Origin: Jaltomata sinuosa | Lineage: Eukaryota > Streptophyta > Magnoliopsida > Solanales > Solanaceae | Direction: 5' to 3' | NCBI GenBank assembly: GCA_003996215.1 | Contig: QJPP01003138.1 | Location: 53,501 to 117,500 of the forward strand | DNA length: 64,000 bases | Part shown: positions 35,605 through 47,206 of the stretch, in pieces | Layout: each line of letters starts with the position of its first letter | Numbering within the stretch: the stretch's first letter is position 1 | Program-made: the position numbers and the translations under genes | The notes under the pieces: generated by a model | Seen by the model: the letters and a program-made list of their open reading frames with translations, nothing else | Database searches by the model: none | What the model was told of the DNA's origin: nothing

Positions 35605-37600
35605 AGTAGTTGAGTGCTCATTGTTGTTCGGATCTTGACCGGATCCGAGCTTCCCAAGATCTATGCTGTTGGGGAACTCTGCAAGGGTCTTACCACCTTA
35701 TTGATTGACTATATTTGAGTCTTTGAAGTACTTTAGGATTATATTCCGCGCTGAGGATTTGTGCTTATGGGATGGGGTGAATATTGCAGACCAGCGGATC
35801 TGGTGGTCGACAATCGTTTGGACTTGGTAAAGGTTGTCGCAGCACCTATAGTAGAACAGAGGACTTATCATGATGCCCGCGGACTAATTTACGATGTCTC
35901 CGTCGCTGACGTTCGTCAAGCAGGCCACGTGGATTAGCCAAGGTCTTCTTCGGCTAATGAGACCTCGATCCCGAAGCCTTCGAAGTATATTTTTGATAGG
36001 TGCCTTTATTTTTATGGGAAATTCATTACTGATAGATCTCGCCCAGTGTCCCCCTCCTTCCCCCGCCGCCTTCCGACCAGCGAGAGTATACAATGACAAT
36101 GTCGGGTCATGAGTTCCCAATCGTGAGACTACTTGTTGAACGTCCGATGGCATCTTGCTTCGACCTGAGCTATGCAATAATGAGATCTCCCTTGGTCCTT
36201 GTTGTATGTGCTTGATGACCCCCCATAAGATGCTCACTTGGGGACTTCTTACTCTAGCTGTTCCAAGTGTCTCTGCTAGTTGAACCGCATCCAGTAGACT
36301 CCCTCTTCCGCTCATCCCCTTCGTCAGCTCTTTGATCGGGATACTATTACCTAGGTTCCTAAACTTGGAATGGATGGCGGAGCATAGGTGGCAAGCAGTT
36401 ATATGGATACTGTGCTTTACCCGTAGACGCTTCTCCAGCTCTCGCAAGAATTGTATGGGAGTCGCCCTCGGAGGGACTTCCTGAATGACCGTACCGTGGA
36501 ATTCTACCATACTTCGTGCAGCTATGGTTGTTGATCCTGCAGAGTCTACCCAAAGGTTCAAGCTAGATTGTAGGAAGTGGGCGATACATTTTTGTATTTC
36601 TATGAGAAGCTCGACGGAACCCACGATTCCCAGTGGTAAGTCGTCGGCATATCGCGCGTAACAAATCTTTATTAAATAATAGGTTTTTAAGGGGGCCAGG
36701 CCTCTCTCTAAACTGATAACAAGTATCGCCTCTCCGCCCAGCTCTATCAGCGGGCCCTTTCTTTTGCAATACTTAAAAGAGTCTCTCATGGCCCAATTAT
36801 TCTTACAACGTTCTCTACCATAGAATTCGGACTTTCGGGTAAACCCGGTGGCTTCTATGAAGAAGGCAACGCAAAGGAGGATCAAGGGCATGTTAAGGAA
36901 GGCGGCAAGGGCAGACAAAGGGTGGAAAACGAAAGGCGTTTTCTGGTACCCCCTGAGCTGGGGGTGATTGTAGGGGGGGTGCCACGATGAAACAACAGAA
37001 TGAAAGGCCATTTTGCGTTGGATGCTCTTTAACCTCCCCACAATGATGGCTCTGTTGTCTTGGGGAGCGTTGAAGCTTGCTTCTTCGGAAGACTTTTCTT
37101 GGTCATCAATACGACCTGTTCTTAATAGAACCGATCTTATTCTCTGAACAATCGGAATTTTGTACTTCTGTCGGATCCTCCCTATCTCCTGATCGAGCTT
37201 GTGTAGGTAGATGTTGCCTGGTAGGGCTGATAGTAATACACTGTGTGGGATGGAGTAAGGGTCCTTCTCACCTCCTACGAGTCATCCAGTGGAAAAGACT
37301 TTCTGAATGGGGTAAAAGAACTTGGGATCATCGATCTCTTCATTAAAGATTGGGATGAGTCGATGCCGGTCGATGGTGTGAAAACACTTCCTGCTGTCGA
37401 ATTCCAAAAACCTGCGAGAGGTTCCCCACTCTTCTTTCATCCGTCTTAGGACAGATAGGAAACCTCGACCCGAGTGGAAGTGCGATGTGTCTGGAAACTC
37501 GAGATCGTAAATGGATTCGAGTACCATTCTGATCGCCTCTTTCATGATCCTTTCTATAGGTAGAACTACTGTGAGCAGTCTAAACTTCGACCCTTATTTC
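35605..37600 (-). pseudogene. matR: matR intron maturase (pseudogene)
   Basis: MatR is the group II intron maturase encoded inside nad1 intron 4 of seed plants. It helps splice mitochondrial introns. Recognisable in order: KEAIRMVLESIYD, the reverse-transcriptase-like block CFHTIDRHRLI, SALPGNIYLHKLDQEIGRIR, the Y-A-D-D core in ICYARYADDL, GSTTIAARS, and the C-terminal RDRGLISRRRPW and AGRKAAGEGGGHW. One frame runs through but holds TGA at 37282-37284 (family Arg) and TAG at 35884-35886 (family Trp). There is also a TAA for Glu further downstream, in the NIVNQ.GGKTL segment. Another in-frame stop lies near 37595, so the 5' end is unclear. Many missense changes are Arg to His, Cys or Gln and Thr to Met, the pattern of CG decay. 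It cannot be rescued by C-to-U editing. Confidence 0.9.
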
Positions 37601-38203
37601 TTTGTTCATATTGTAAAGGGGAGCAAAGCCCATTTTTTGCTCCCTCTATTGATAGAAAAAGGTCATGCCATCGTTTCAGTGACTCATAGGGCTTCCCTCA
37701 GCTCAGTCTTTTTCGTTCTTGAGAATGGTCGTCACTTCTACTAGGACAGGAATGATTATCCCTGCTTGATGGGTCTACATCCATCCCTGAATGTTGTCTG
37801 GTACTGTTAACTTCCCCGCCATTCTTGTAACTGTCACCTGTAATCCATGCAGGTGTGTCCGCACCCCCCTGAGTGGATGAGAAAGAAAGGATTTCTCGGA
37901 GCAACCCCCCTAGGTTCCAGACCCAGGAGTCAACTTTCCCGTATGAGAATTCGATACATGTATCAGTCCGTGGAAGAGTAAAAGGGTCACCACTACTGAG
38001 GATCCCTCCCTAATCTTAGATAGGTCGTATGAGGGTTCGCCGCGGTTCATTGTTATGCTTACACACAAGGCTACCCTTTTCCGAAAGCTCCGCAGGACCA
38101 CCTACCACTAGTCTTCGGCCGGAGGGGTTTATTGCACAAAAAGGTCGGGGCGCAGGATCCCGAAGAGAGAAGCCCAACGAATGTCAAATGCAAAGCCCCG
38201 CAC
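35605..38203 (-). other. nad1 intron 4, 5' part carrying matR
   Basis: The intron begins GTGCGGGGC immediately after nad1 exon 4 (38203 downward) and runs on the minus strand through about 600 bp to matR. The 3' part, with domain V and exon 5, is not here. It is on the plus strand at about 57.9-58.07 kb. In most angiosperms this intron is cis-spliced; here the two halves are inverted and about 20 kb apart. Confidence 0.75.
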
Positions 38204-38262
38204 CTCATTAAGATCATATTGGCATACTCTCCCAAAAAAGAAAGAGCATACCTCATTAAAGA
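38204..38262 (-). CDS. nad1: nad1 exon 4 (59 bp)
   Basis: This encodes the FLGEYANMILM(S) helix segment of ND1, the membrane subunit of complex I at the quinone-binding junction. Taking the GTGCG intron start as the 3' limit, a 59-bp exon as in other angiosperms fits. It has no stop or indel. A few bases differ from the family (SFL for FFL is consistent with unedited C). It is flanked upstream by domain V of the trans-spliced intron 3 and downstream by the matR-bearing intron. Because matR and exon 5 are broken, this exon is probably non-functional too. Confidence 0.85.
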
Positions 38263-38309
38263 CGAGAGTGAGGTACAACATGGCCATTTTTGTCCACCGC
38301 CCTTCTCAC

Positions 38310-38345
38310 GGAGCCGTACGTGGACATTACCGCTCATACAGCTCC
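38310..38345 (-). other. Domain V of trans-spliced nad1 intron 3
   Basis: On the minus strand GGAGCTGTATGAGCGG, then TGTCCACGTACGGCTCC, forms the catalytic hairpin about 47 bp before exon 4. It fits the 3' half-intron that joins nad1 exons 3 and 4 in trans. Confidence 0.75.
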
Positions 38346-38451
38346 CAGCCAGCAAGCAGTTAGCCTTCCTCTTCAAGGAATGGAAGTGTGGATGAATCGA
38401 CATCAAATATAGGATTGTTGTTGTACACGATCTCCATTTTAGTAGTCCTAG

Positions 38452-39120
38452 CTATCCACTCCAATATGTGGTAGAGTGTTTGTCCCAACCCCTTCGCAGG
38501 GGTACCTTCCCTTTTAATTGAGAGAAGGACTCGGAATTGACTCCCCTCGATTCGAGATCCGAAAGAAGGGTATGGAGTTTATCCAAGGAATGCTCTCCCG
38601 TGGCGGTATACAGATTCTCGAGGGCCCGAGCTCCCTGTCCCAGGCAATCCCCCGTTGGATCAAGGACCGCCATGATCCTTAGAATCTCGACCTTGACCTC
38701 GAATAGGTCTTTTGCCTCTCTTTCGGCCAGGTACATGATCCCGATAGAGGGAGTATAGGAGTATTTGGCTAGGAGCCTCTGCTGGATAGACTGAACGTGA
38801 TCCCCCCTATCACTTCATACAGTTGATACGGATAGGGGAACACTCGTGGGGGCTGATTCGATGGACCAGCTTCGTTCCCCCGGGGAGCTACTTGAATAGC
38901 AGGCGGAACATGTCCTGGTTCTGGTTCTGGTTGATCCACCGATGTGCCCGTTTCCGTAGATTTTTCCCATGATTACAAGAGGACTCCCAAAATGATCCTC
39001 TTCAAACTCAACCCAGCTTGCTTGCCCGGAAGGGCCCGAAAGAGGAAGGGATCCCCCGACACTAAAAAGAAAAATCCCAGAGAGAAGCTGAGAACACAAA
39101 ATCCCTAAATAGGATAGCAA
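38452..39120 (-). pseudogene. Chimeric ORF with one in-frame TGA
   Basis: Two minus-strand frames, 38815-39120 and 38452-38736, lie in the same reading frame. They are separated only by a TGA at 38815-38817 and 26 open codons. Read through, the frame has a hydrophobic start (LCSQLLSGIFLFSVGG), a Pro/Ser/Thr-rich middle (GGSTRTRTRT), and a charged domain with LAEREAKDLFEVKVEILR, AVLDPTGD and GARALENL. That last domain looks like C-terminal parts of chimeric plant mitochondrial ORFs I have seen, but I cannot name one. The TGA could derive from CGA. No function is assigned. Confidence 0.5.
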
Positions 39121-39392
39121 ATAGTTCCTTAGAAAAAAGAAAAAAAATAGATTAATAAACCGGTATTTTCTCTTTGAACGAAAACAAAAAAATTGAAAAA
39201 TAAGGACCCATAATCACTAAAAGGAAGAGCATGAGACACTTACCAGTTATTCGAATTGGCATTACTCTAACAGCGAAATGCCCCAGAAAGATTGAAATAA
39301 GAGAGAGAATGCCTCTAAAGAAAAAAGGTGACATAATAGGTCAGAATTTGTTCTCTCGCTCCTTGCTGGAGGAGCGGCATACCAGAAAAAAA

Positions 39393-39474
39393 AAGCCCTT
39401 CCTCGGATTCGAACCGATGAATTTCTTAGCCTATTTCTAAAGGGTGAACTGATCAACTTGCATGTGTTAAGCAT
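39393..39474 (-). other. Scrap: tRNA 3' end joined to rrn18 5' sequence
   Basis: On the minus strand a 20-base run, TATGCTTAACACATGCAAGT (about 39455-39474), equals the conserved start of small-subunit rRNA. About 35 bases later comes a tRNA-like T arm, CATCGGTTCGAATCCGAGG with GAAGGGCT after it (39393-39418). The latter resembles the 3' end of plastid trnT-GGU. Neither gene is complete. The join looks like a recombination scar, and the tRNA identity is weak. Confidence 0.4.
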
Positions 39475-39479
39475 ACGAC

Positions 39480-42400
39480 TGAAGTAGCATGATTATACCT
39501 TCTTATCACTTTTTCGACTAGCTATAAACTTCAACCCCCCTTCTCTTACTTAGATGGAGAAATAAGTAAGCAAGACTTTCTACCCTGCTTTTCTTTTCTT
39601 ATAAAATTGTGAATTACACCAAATTTTGCCTTCAACCAAGCCTTTCAGTTCCGAAATCGAGAAAGATCACTCTGAAAAGTCAGCCTTTTCTTATTATACG
39701 ATATCTTCGCCATGGATGATGGAATTCCTCCTGGAAGCGAAGGCAGGAGAAAAGCCTATTGATTCACCAGTTTGCTAACCTACTTGTCGGCTACCCGCAC
39801 TCTGTAACCAGAATAGGGCTCTGGACTTAAAACCACCCGCTTTTAGAAGTCTGGAAGGCGGCACCTAAACTAGTCGGACTTGCTTCAATCGATAAGCTTA
39901 CCGGACTTCTCTGTCTATTCAATTTATTTTGTTGCAGACTCTTCCCCACGCCTATTTCTTCCCCCGGCCTTGTAGTGGAGCTTGCCCCCCGCCCTAGGCC
40001 TATTGAGATCTTTCCATGTGCAGGTAAATTTGGGCATAGGAGGGTAATACCCGGTTCATCGGAATTTCAACCAGAAGAGGTAGGCTCGGGTTCCTGGTAT
40101 AGGTATAAGAAAGCCAGTAGAGCTAAATAGAGGTAGACTGTACTTCTATGCATACTGAGCTGAGGTCCTCCCCTCAGGGATAAACTATCTTTTCCATACT
40201 TCCTTGATAGGTGAGACTTTGCCCCTTCTTCTTCTTCCCACGAAACTGAAACTAAAGAATTCTTTGTAGGGTCAGCTTACCAATCGCTCTATTTTCTCTT
40301 TCCTTTCATGTGTATGAGTTGAATTTTGAGTAATCGATGAGACTAGTAAGGATTCTCCAATAGGTATAACCCTTATCTTTGTTCTTTTTTAAATGATTGA
40401 GTCTTTCAATGTCAATGCTTCGGGTACTACTAGGCACAACATAGCGATAAGTCGTTCTGCTCTGTTCATCTATCCCTAACAATAACAAGCAAGAGGGGGT
40501 GTTAAAGTTCAAATCCGTAGTGATCTCTGCTGATGTATATAGTGTGTCACGTTAGGTAACTTGACTCATTTCCATCGATGAAATGAATTAATCTCGGTAT
40601 GTCACAAATTCATGTTGTCCATGACTCTATCTGGGTTAGTCCAGGTTCATTATCAAGTTCCAGTTCAAATTTAGATTTTCGTGTATATTGATGTGATTGT
40701 TCCGCAAGTCAACATGAAACTAACTTGCTAGCATGGAATTGCAACAATAAGGAATGAAGGTTTCGGTTGCAGTAAATGTCTCAAAGCTAGACTTGAAGCA
40801 TGCTTCAGGTGGGAACTGTCTCATCCATCTGAATAGGACAACTGAATGAATGTCGCTGACGAAACCAAGTCTGAACTACCTACAATATGGCCATACGTTT
40901 CCAGAATGCAAACAAAGTAACTACTGCCACATCCATTGCTTTTGACTATGTTGTGCAACCGCGAAGACAACCCACCACTAGAGCTTGCTTTGCTCTCGCC
41001 CGCTCTCACCCCAATATACGTGTAGGGGGAAGCACCAATGAAAGTGAACCTTTATTGTTTCGTTTCCTTTTCTCTTCGAACCGATTAGAAGGAAGGCAGT
41101 AGCTCCTCCTACATACGAGTAGGGAGATCCTGAACTAAGGTATGATTGCAAACATTATTGAGGTCAGTCTTTTTGGATTACGGGTGACAGGCGAATGCCT
41201 AAGTCCGAAAGGTATGAGCAGTTTCCACTCTGCTCGTACTAAATACGGGTAATTCCCCGCCACTTGCCCAACATTTTAATAGAGGGACAGCTAGTGGTAA
41301 GGCCATTGGACCAATAAACAATAGGCGCAAGTAGCTTGAAATCAAAAAGGGTGAAATTAGGGGCTAATCTACATTTTCAGCCTGAGTTAAGACAAAGGAA
41401 TGGGCTCACTCAGGGGGATTGCGCCTTCATTAAACAAAGAAGCTGAGCGATTGACATCGAATAAGAGTCTGCATGAGAGGAGTGATCAAATTATATTATA
41501 TTAGGGGTCCCCGGGCCTATCCTTTCTTTTTTATCAAAAAAGTCTGTGGACCCACTAATGATACTCGGGAAAGAACCGACCTACTGGTCTTGATCCCATT
41601 CTATACGCACGCCATTTTTTTAGTAACAAGGTAACAATAAGCGGGCTAAAGCCACTAAAGGGGGATAAGATTCATCGATTAGGTGGCAGCAAGGTTTGTG
41701 ACTCTTTGATCTATCGGTTGACTCTGTCTTTTTAACATCCTTGATCTTGATTTGTTTCCAGGAGTAGAGATGGAATGAAATAATCAATCAAGTCTGTCTG
41801 GACTCCGATCGAGAAAGCCCTATCCTCGACCTACTTCCATCTTAAAGCATTGAAAGAAAGGCAGACAGCTTTGCCGAGTTTCAGAGGTGAGGGAGGTCAA
41901 AAAAGGAGTTCAACCGTTCCCTAAATATGGAGTCAATGACTTTGAAGGGCCATTATTGAGTCAAGCAACTGAAACCGAGCAAAGAAGTCACATCTGAGCT
42001 AATTATAACTAATTCATCCATTTATATTATACCAAGCAAGGCCCTTTTGCAGTTTACTCGCTAGTGTCATCACTCACTGGATGAGCCTTTCTATTTCAGT
42101 TGAGTACGTCTGCCCAAGACCCAGACAAAAAGCTTTGTACCTTACCATGGAAACTCCACTATCAATGTCATCTGGCCCAGTTGCCTGGACTTAACCATTT
42201 GACTTCTGACAATAAGAGAAATAAAAGCCCTCTTGAGTAAGGGCTCTTGAGTTAGAGTTCGAACTCACCTTCTTTCTTCTATTTCATAGCCTCTTCCGTA
42301 TTCTCAATCGGAATAACCAGGCCAACAATCTTTTTCTTTTATTAGGAATCGAATCTGAAAGAGACACAGTAGCAAGAGGTCCTGAATCAAATAGAGCAAC

Positions 42401-43959
42401 CAAGTCCGTATTCTGTTCGGCTTATGGCTTCATTCCCAGATTAAGGAGAAAGAAGACACAGCGCCGGGGAATAGCTCCGAGAGGGACTTCTCTGAGTAAA
42501 GAGATAAGTAAGGGTAAGAGTCATTCCAATTGAGTAGGTGAAGAGTCTCTTTCGAGTGAGATCTTTTACCACGCCTAACTAAATGAAAGAAAGTAAGAGA
42601 GAGAGTGGTCGTGTATTTCTTAAATGAAAATAAAGGATTTTCTTATCCTAAGGCTGTCACTGAATGAATCTGGTAACTAATGCCACCACAGAGGCTGAGG
42701 TGAGTATCGTCGCATCGCCTCCGACAACTTCTTTGGCTTTGTAGCTACGACTCTTATCCTTCCTAAGTGGTTCGTAAGTCTTTCTTAGTTTAGACTTCTA
42801 AAGACTGCTTGTGCCCCTTGTTCCTGCTTTAGCCTGTGAGGTATTGCTCTTGTTGTTCTTTTTAGTTTCAGTGAAGTGCTTATAGGGCTTAACTTCCGAT
42901 TTAGCTATTTCTGTGATAGAAGAAGAGTATATTATAGAATAGACTATACCCCTAGACCTGGTATGGAAGGGGAGTAAGGTAATTCATCATCAACCAAGGC
43001 AGGAATTGAAATAGTATTGTATTTCCCTCCAATAGGACTATACAGAGCAGCGGGAAGGTCATAATCTAGTGAATCTGTCTTTAAAGTGTAGGTCCGCACC
43101 TTACCCATCGTGTAATGACAATGTGCCTTCACCCCATGATCTTAGTGCTCCAATTGCGCCTTCTGTATCTATAACTGTAAGTGCATATGTATACACTAAT
43201 TTGTGGGTTCCACTTCGGGGAAGATGAGTTGACTCCATAAAGCAGAAAATGCCTCGGATATTCCATTAACAATTACCTAGCCCAGGAAAGGAAAAGAAAG
43301 GGCTGCTAGAGGCATCTTCCTATTCCTTGCCGCAACGTTTCCCAGGTTGGCTAAATTTCACTTGCGAAATCCTAGGAGACTCTTGCTTGTAGGCGTAAGG
43401 AAGATTTCTGATTCACCGCTTGGACCTAAAAATAATCTACTAAAGGTCTTCTGATTCTGCTACGGGTATTTTCTTTTCTTGGATCTTATCGATCTATGCC
43501 CTTTTGGTCTATGGGGTATCCCCCTTTTTCGCTTTTCTTTCTTTCATCTTCCTAATTCCTTAGGTAAGCTTCATGCCAGTCTGAATAAGTAAGAGGGGAA
43601 GACCTCATTTCATCATTCATATCTATTCGTCTTAGACCTGCTTCAGCGATTCAATCTGACATTTCATTTCCCCCTTCATCATTTGATTTTTCATATCTAA
43701 GAGCTGATCTTGCAAAAGGAGTACAGTGCGATAACAAGCAATTTGTGATCAATAAAAAGTACCACCAGATTTCGTACCCATCAGTCCTAGATCCTCACCT
43801 TAGACAGTTTCATTTGGTTATGAAAGAAAGGTTTTATCCCTAGCGTTAAGGTCTCTATCAAGCACTCTTCTAAAGCTGTCTGAAATCCCTCATATTCAAC
43901 TCGCTTCCTCATCCACATAGCATGAACTCGCTCGAATTTATCCTACTATGGTGGAGAAC
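39480..43959. other. Unassigned spacer
   Basis: 4.5 kb with no recognised gene. Open frames are under 75 codons. A copy of the 38-bp repeat sits at 42539 and a short palindrome (GAGTTCGAACTC) near 42257. Confidence 0.45.
42539..42576 (+). repeat. 38-bp repeat copy 2 (pair with 7118-7155)
   Basis: Differs from copy 1 by two C-to-T changes, one at a CG. Confidence 0.7.
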
Positions 43960-44173
43960 TCTAAATGTTCGGAGCGCCAGTTCTGTTTCAGAAGAAGCAT
44001 GATGGCAGTTTAAGATTTTGCATCGATTATAAAATGCTGAACAAAGTGACCATCAAGAACAAGTACCTTATGCCTCTTATTGAAGACCTTTTCGATCAGT
44101 TGAGTGGAACACGATACTTCATGAAGTTTGATTTGCGGTTGGGGTATTATCAAGTGCGTATTGCTGAGGGTGA
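43960..44173 (+). mobile_element. Ty3/gypsy reverse transcriptase fragment
   Basis: About 70 codons of the LTR-retrotransposon RT N-terminal region: GAPVLFQKKHDGSLRFCIDY, LNKVTIKNKY, IEDLFDQLSGTRYFMKFDLR and GYYQVRIAEGEH. The first catalytic Asp (in KFDLR) is present; the YxDD box is absent because the fragment ends before it. It belongs to a nuclear retrotransposon and has no intact element around it. Confidence 0.9.
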
Positions 44174-44261
44174 ACATATTTTTTTTCTCTTGTGTTGGCT
44201 TTGCAAGTTCCTATTGTACATCCCTGCCCGATCATTTTCTTTTGATTATATCTTTTTAGCC

Positions 44262-44512
44262 AAACTACTAGCTTCTGGGAGGAGGGTTATAGACTCATTC
44301 AGGTTGAGACAGACTCCCTGGTTTCTATACAGAAGCTGCATAATGGTTGGGCCTGAGGATCCACATTTCAATATTATCCTGAGAATCAGAGAGCTAATGA
44401 GAAGGGATTGGAGGTGTGAATTGAAACATATTTAGAGGGAAGGCAATGTGAAGATGTGTTGGCTAAGAACAGTCTCGGTCCTGCTCCTGGCTTAACCATC
44501 CTACGTGACCCC
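44262..44512 (+). mobile_element. RNase H fragment of a non-LTR retroelement
   Basis: In one frame the DNA reads GYRLIQVETDSLVSIQKLHNG and, further on, YLEGRQCEDVLAKNSLG and LTILRDPP. The ETDS and AD-LAKNSLG signatures are those of LINE-type RNase H. Stops (one TGA after the first block, one TAG in the middle) interrupt it, so it is dead. It is a different copy from the RNase H at 20.9 kb. Confidence 0.7.
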
Positions 44513-44625
44513 CTACTGCAATCAGACAGTGGAAAAAAAATGATAACTTAGGCGCGATGACACCTAGAGTTGTGAAGGTGAGTTAGAGCGTAAAGCCTTA
44601 ACATGTTCCAAAAAAGGAAGTATAC

Positions 44626-44900
44626 ATGTATCCCCCTCACGGATATTCTCCACAAGGGGAGAACTCAGTTTGCCGCCTGAATCAATCCCTTTATGAACTT
44701 AAACAAGCATCCCAAAATGGGACAAATTTTCATCTGTGGATGCTGGTTTTCTTCAATCCTAGGCAGTCCCTTTTTACTCATCGACGTGGAAACTATTCTG
44801 TTTTTTATTTTAGTATATATTGATTAAATTATAATCATTGGTAATGATATTAAATTATAATCATTGGTAATGATATTCAATTCATCATATCAAATCGTTG
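44626..44900 (+). mobile_element. Ty1/copia reverse transcriptase fragment
   Basis: The segment from YPPHGYSPQGEN through VCRLNQSLYELKQASQNG is the copia RT block usually seen as P-G-F..VC+L.+ALYGLKQAP. Beyond a short gap the DNA around 44811-44850 resembles the downstream YVDD-ITG part, but a stop interrupts it and a 26-bp unit is tandemly duplicated. It is a dead fragment. Confidence 0.75.
44823..44874 (+). repeat. 26-bp tandem duplication
   Basis: Two perfect adjacent copies of a unit starting ATTAAATTATAATCATTGG, inside the copia fragment. Confidence 0.95.
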
Positions 44901-45346
44901 ATTTGGAGATAGAGGTGACGGAGGAAGAGTATCGGGAGTGGTATATTCCCAGAGCCTTGAGATCTTTCTTTTGCTATTCTCAGGACAGATCTAGGTGTGA
45001 ACCAGGAGCTTGCCATTGTGGAGAGAGAATGGATATGCCAATTACTACTCTGCGTATCTGATGTGTGCTTCGGAGTATTGAAATGCTGATCAGAGGCGGG
45101 CGACGGTAGAAGGAGGTAACAGCCAGGTTAGGCACTCCAGCAGCTCTAGGAGTTCCCGTTCTCGCTTTTCTTGATCTTCCAAGCTTAAAGCTCGCCTGCT
45201 TTGAGAGAGGAGAGACAGCCATTTGGTGCATGACAATGGATAAAAGTACTATATGCTTTATGTTTCATAGGCAGCTACTACAGCTAATAAGCTATGCATG
45301 ATGATATGTGATGCATGCTTTGACTTCTAAGGCTTGACAGGTCCTT

Positions 45347-45790
45347 TTGGTCGATTTTCAGTTGATTGCCTCAACCTATCGATTGATTGAGTTGGAGAAG
45401 AAAGTCTTAGAAGGCTACGACTCTATAAGTTTCGCGTCTTATTTTGTGTCTACTATTTATTTAGGTGCAAAGAGCCTAAGCGGTTCAAGCTATTATATTC
45501 CGAGCCTGCTCTCCATTTCCACCGTTGATGCAATAGAAGCTCTTAATGCAATATCTGGTGGTGAAGACATTCCCGCTGCTATAATTGGAGTTGACGGTAC
45601 TAGTTCTGTTAGAGTAAGAGCTCTTGCTGGAATAACCAGTGCTAGTTACTTGACTGTTGGAGGAGAAACCACTGTTAGAAATGTTCACATAGAAGCTCCT
45701 CTTTCATCTGCAGGTATAGACTTCTTTGGATCTTATCCGCTTCAGAGGTTAATCAATAGGGAAATCCGCATTTTTTTTATCTTCCTCTAA
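45347..45790 (+). CDS. Unassigned 147-aa ORF
   Basis: An intact frame with a mildly hydrophobic middle (residues about 30-100) rich in Ser, Ala, Ile and Gly and few charges. The N-terminal part (STYRLIELEKKVLEGYDSI) is more polar. I recognise no family. It follows retroelement fragments and may itself be nuclear-derived or chance coding potential. Confidence 0.25.
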   Translation: MVDFQLIASTYRLIELEKKVLEGYDSISFASYFVSTIYLGAKSLSGSSYYIPSLLSISTVDAIEALNAISGGEDIPAAIIGVDGTSSVRVRALAGITSASYLTVGGETTVRNVHIEAPLSSAGIDFFGSYPLQRLINREIRIFFIFL

Positions 45791-46554
45791 AAAATTCTTT
45801 TTCATGGGCATCTTCTATTCAAAAGGATCTTACTCAATTCAATAGAAACTTAACTTCTACCCCACTTTTTTTCTTTTCAGGCTAAATTGTTGGGACGAAA
45901 CTTTTATAGGGATTCAAGCTTGCGAAATGCTTTATCATTCTTACTAAAGAGTCAAACTCAACTGGCTTTTGACACAGGTGTGAAGCAAGTCTATGCGGAA
46001 AGGATAGGAAAAAGCTCTATACGATACGCGAGTTGTTGGTGGAATACGAGTAAGGACTTTGTTTGCCCAAGTCCCTTGCTTGAAGAACTATCGCACTTTC
46101 AGTGGTACTGAGACTGTCCCTACCACTACCCTTTATCAAGCTGGTTTACAAGAGTTCTGGCTTTACCAACCGGACAAACTTCTAGGGAATAAAATTTCTT
46201 TCCCCTATTCTATTTATATGTGATCCTAACCTTGCTACTCTTACTTCCAGTAGCAAGAGAACTTCTGCTCGTAACATACCCCTAGGGATATAATCTTACT
46301 TTTTGAAGCGAGCTACTTTAACTGCCAAAGGAGCGGGGAAACTCGAGTTAGACGAGAGGCAGGGATGTAATTTCAAAGAGGCTCGACCGGACCCAAGAAC
46401 CGGACAGAAGACAAGCCCCACTGTGATACCTCGTGCAAGTTATAGTTAATGACCGAAAAGAAGTCACTAGCTTCTTGCTATCGAGCGTGCCTTAGCCTTA
46501 GTTTACAAGGAAGCTTTGTCGTACTTAGAAAAGGATGGTTCTAAAGTAGGTGTC

Positions 46555-46656
46555 AAGCTGAGAAAAGGCGGAGAATTTTTGAATTCAAGAAAAGAAAGGC
46601 ATTGCAAGCTGAGAAAAGGCGGAGAATTTTTGAATTCAAGAAAAGAAAGGCATTGC
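46555..46656 (+). repeat. 51-bp tandem repeat, two perfect copies
   Basis: Units 46555-46605 and 46606-46656 are identical. Because 51 is a multiple of three, any frame crossing them repeats 17 residues (KLRKGGEFLNSRKERHC on the plus strand). Perfect identity implies a recent duplication. Confidence 0.95.
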
Positions 46657-47206
46657 CCAATACATTTATTTTATACAATAGGAATTCCAAGCCGTAAAAG
46701 GCAATGTGAATTCCTACGACTCCTCTCACTCTCAGGGACGGATTGAACAACAGCTGTTAGGGAAAGATCTCTATCATTGGTTCATGAGAAGCCATCAAGC
46801 ACGAAAGCAGCAAGGAGTGTGCTAGTGAGTCCCAAGCGAAGGAAAGAAGGACATGAGAGGCATAGAGAGGACTCAAGGACAAGACACGACTCAGACCCTG
46901 GTAAATTTGATCTTCATTGGCCTTGCTGTCCGCAGATCGATTACTCTCCTTTGAAGGTGAAGCCCGTTTGAAGGCAAGTCATGGTATCCGGGATTGGACA
47001 TCGAAAAGGAAGGCGAGGTTTCAAAGTCTATTTGGAAGCGGGCCCCTACTGGTAGTGATACCCCGATCTCATGGATGAAGGCTAACATTTTCTATTGGAA
47101 TAGAGGGATGTGCAGATCAATTCGACTTTTCACTTTGCCATCTAGAGATAGTTTGCCCTGAGTTAGGATACGGAGTTGGAAGAGAATGCCAGTATATCAG
47201 TTCATC

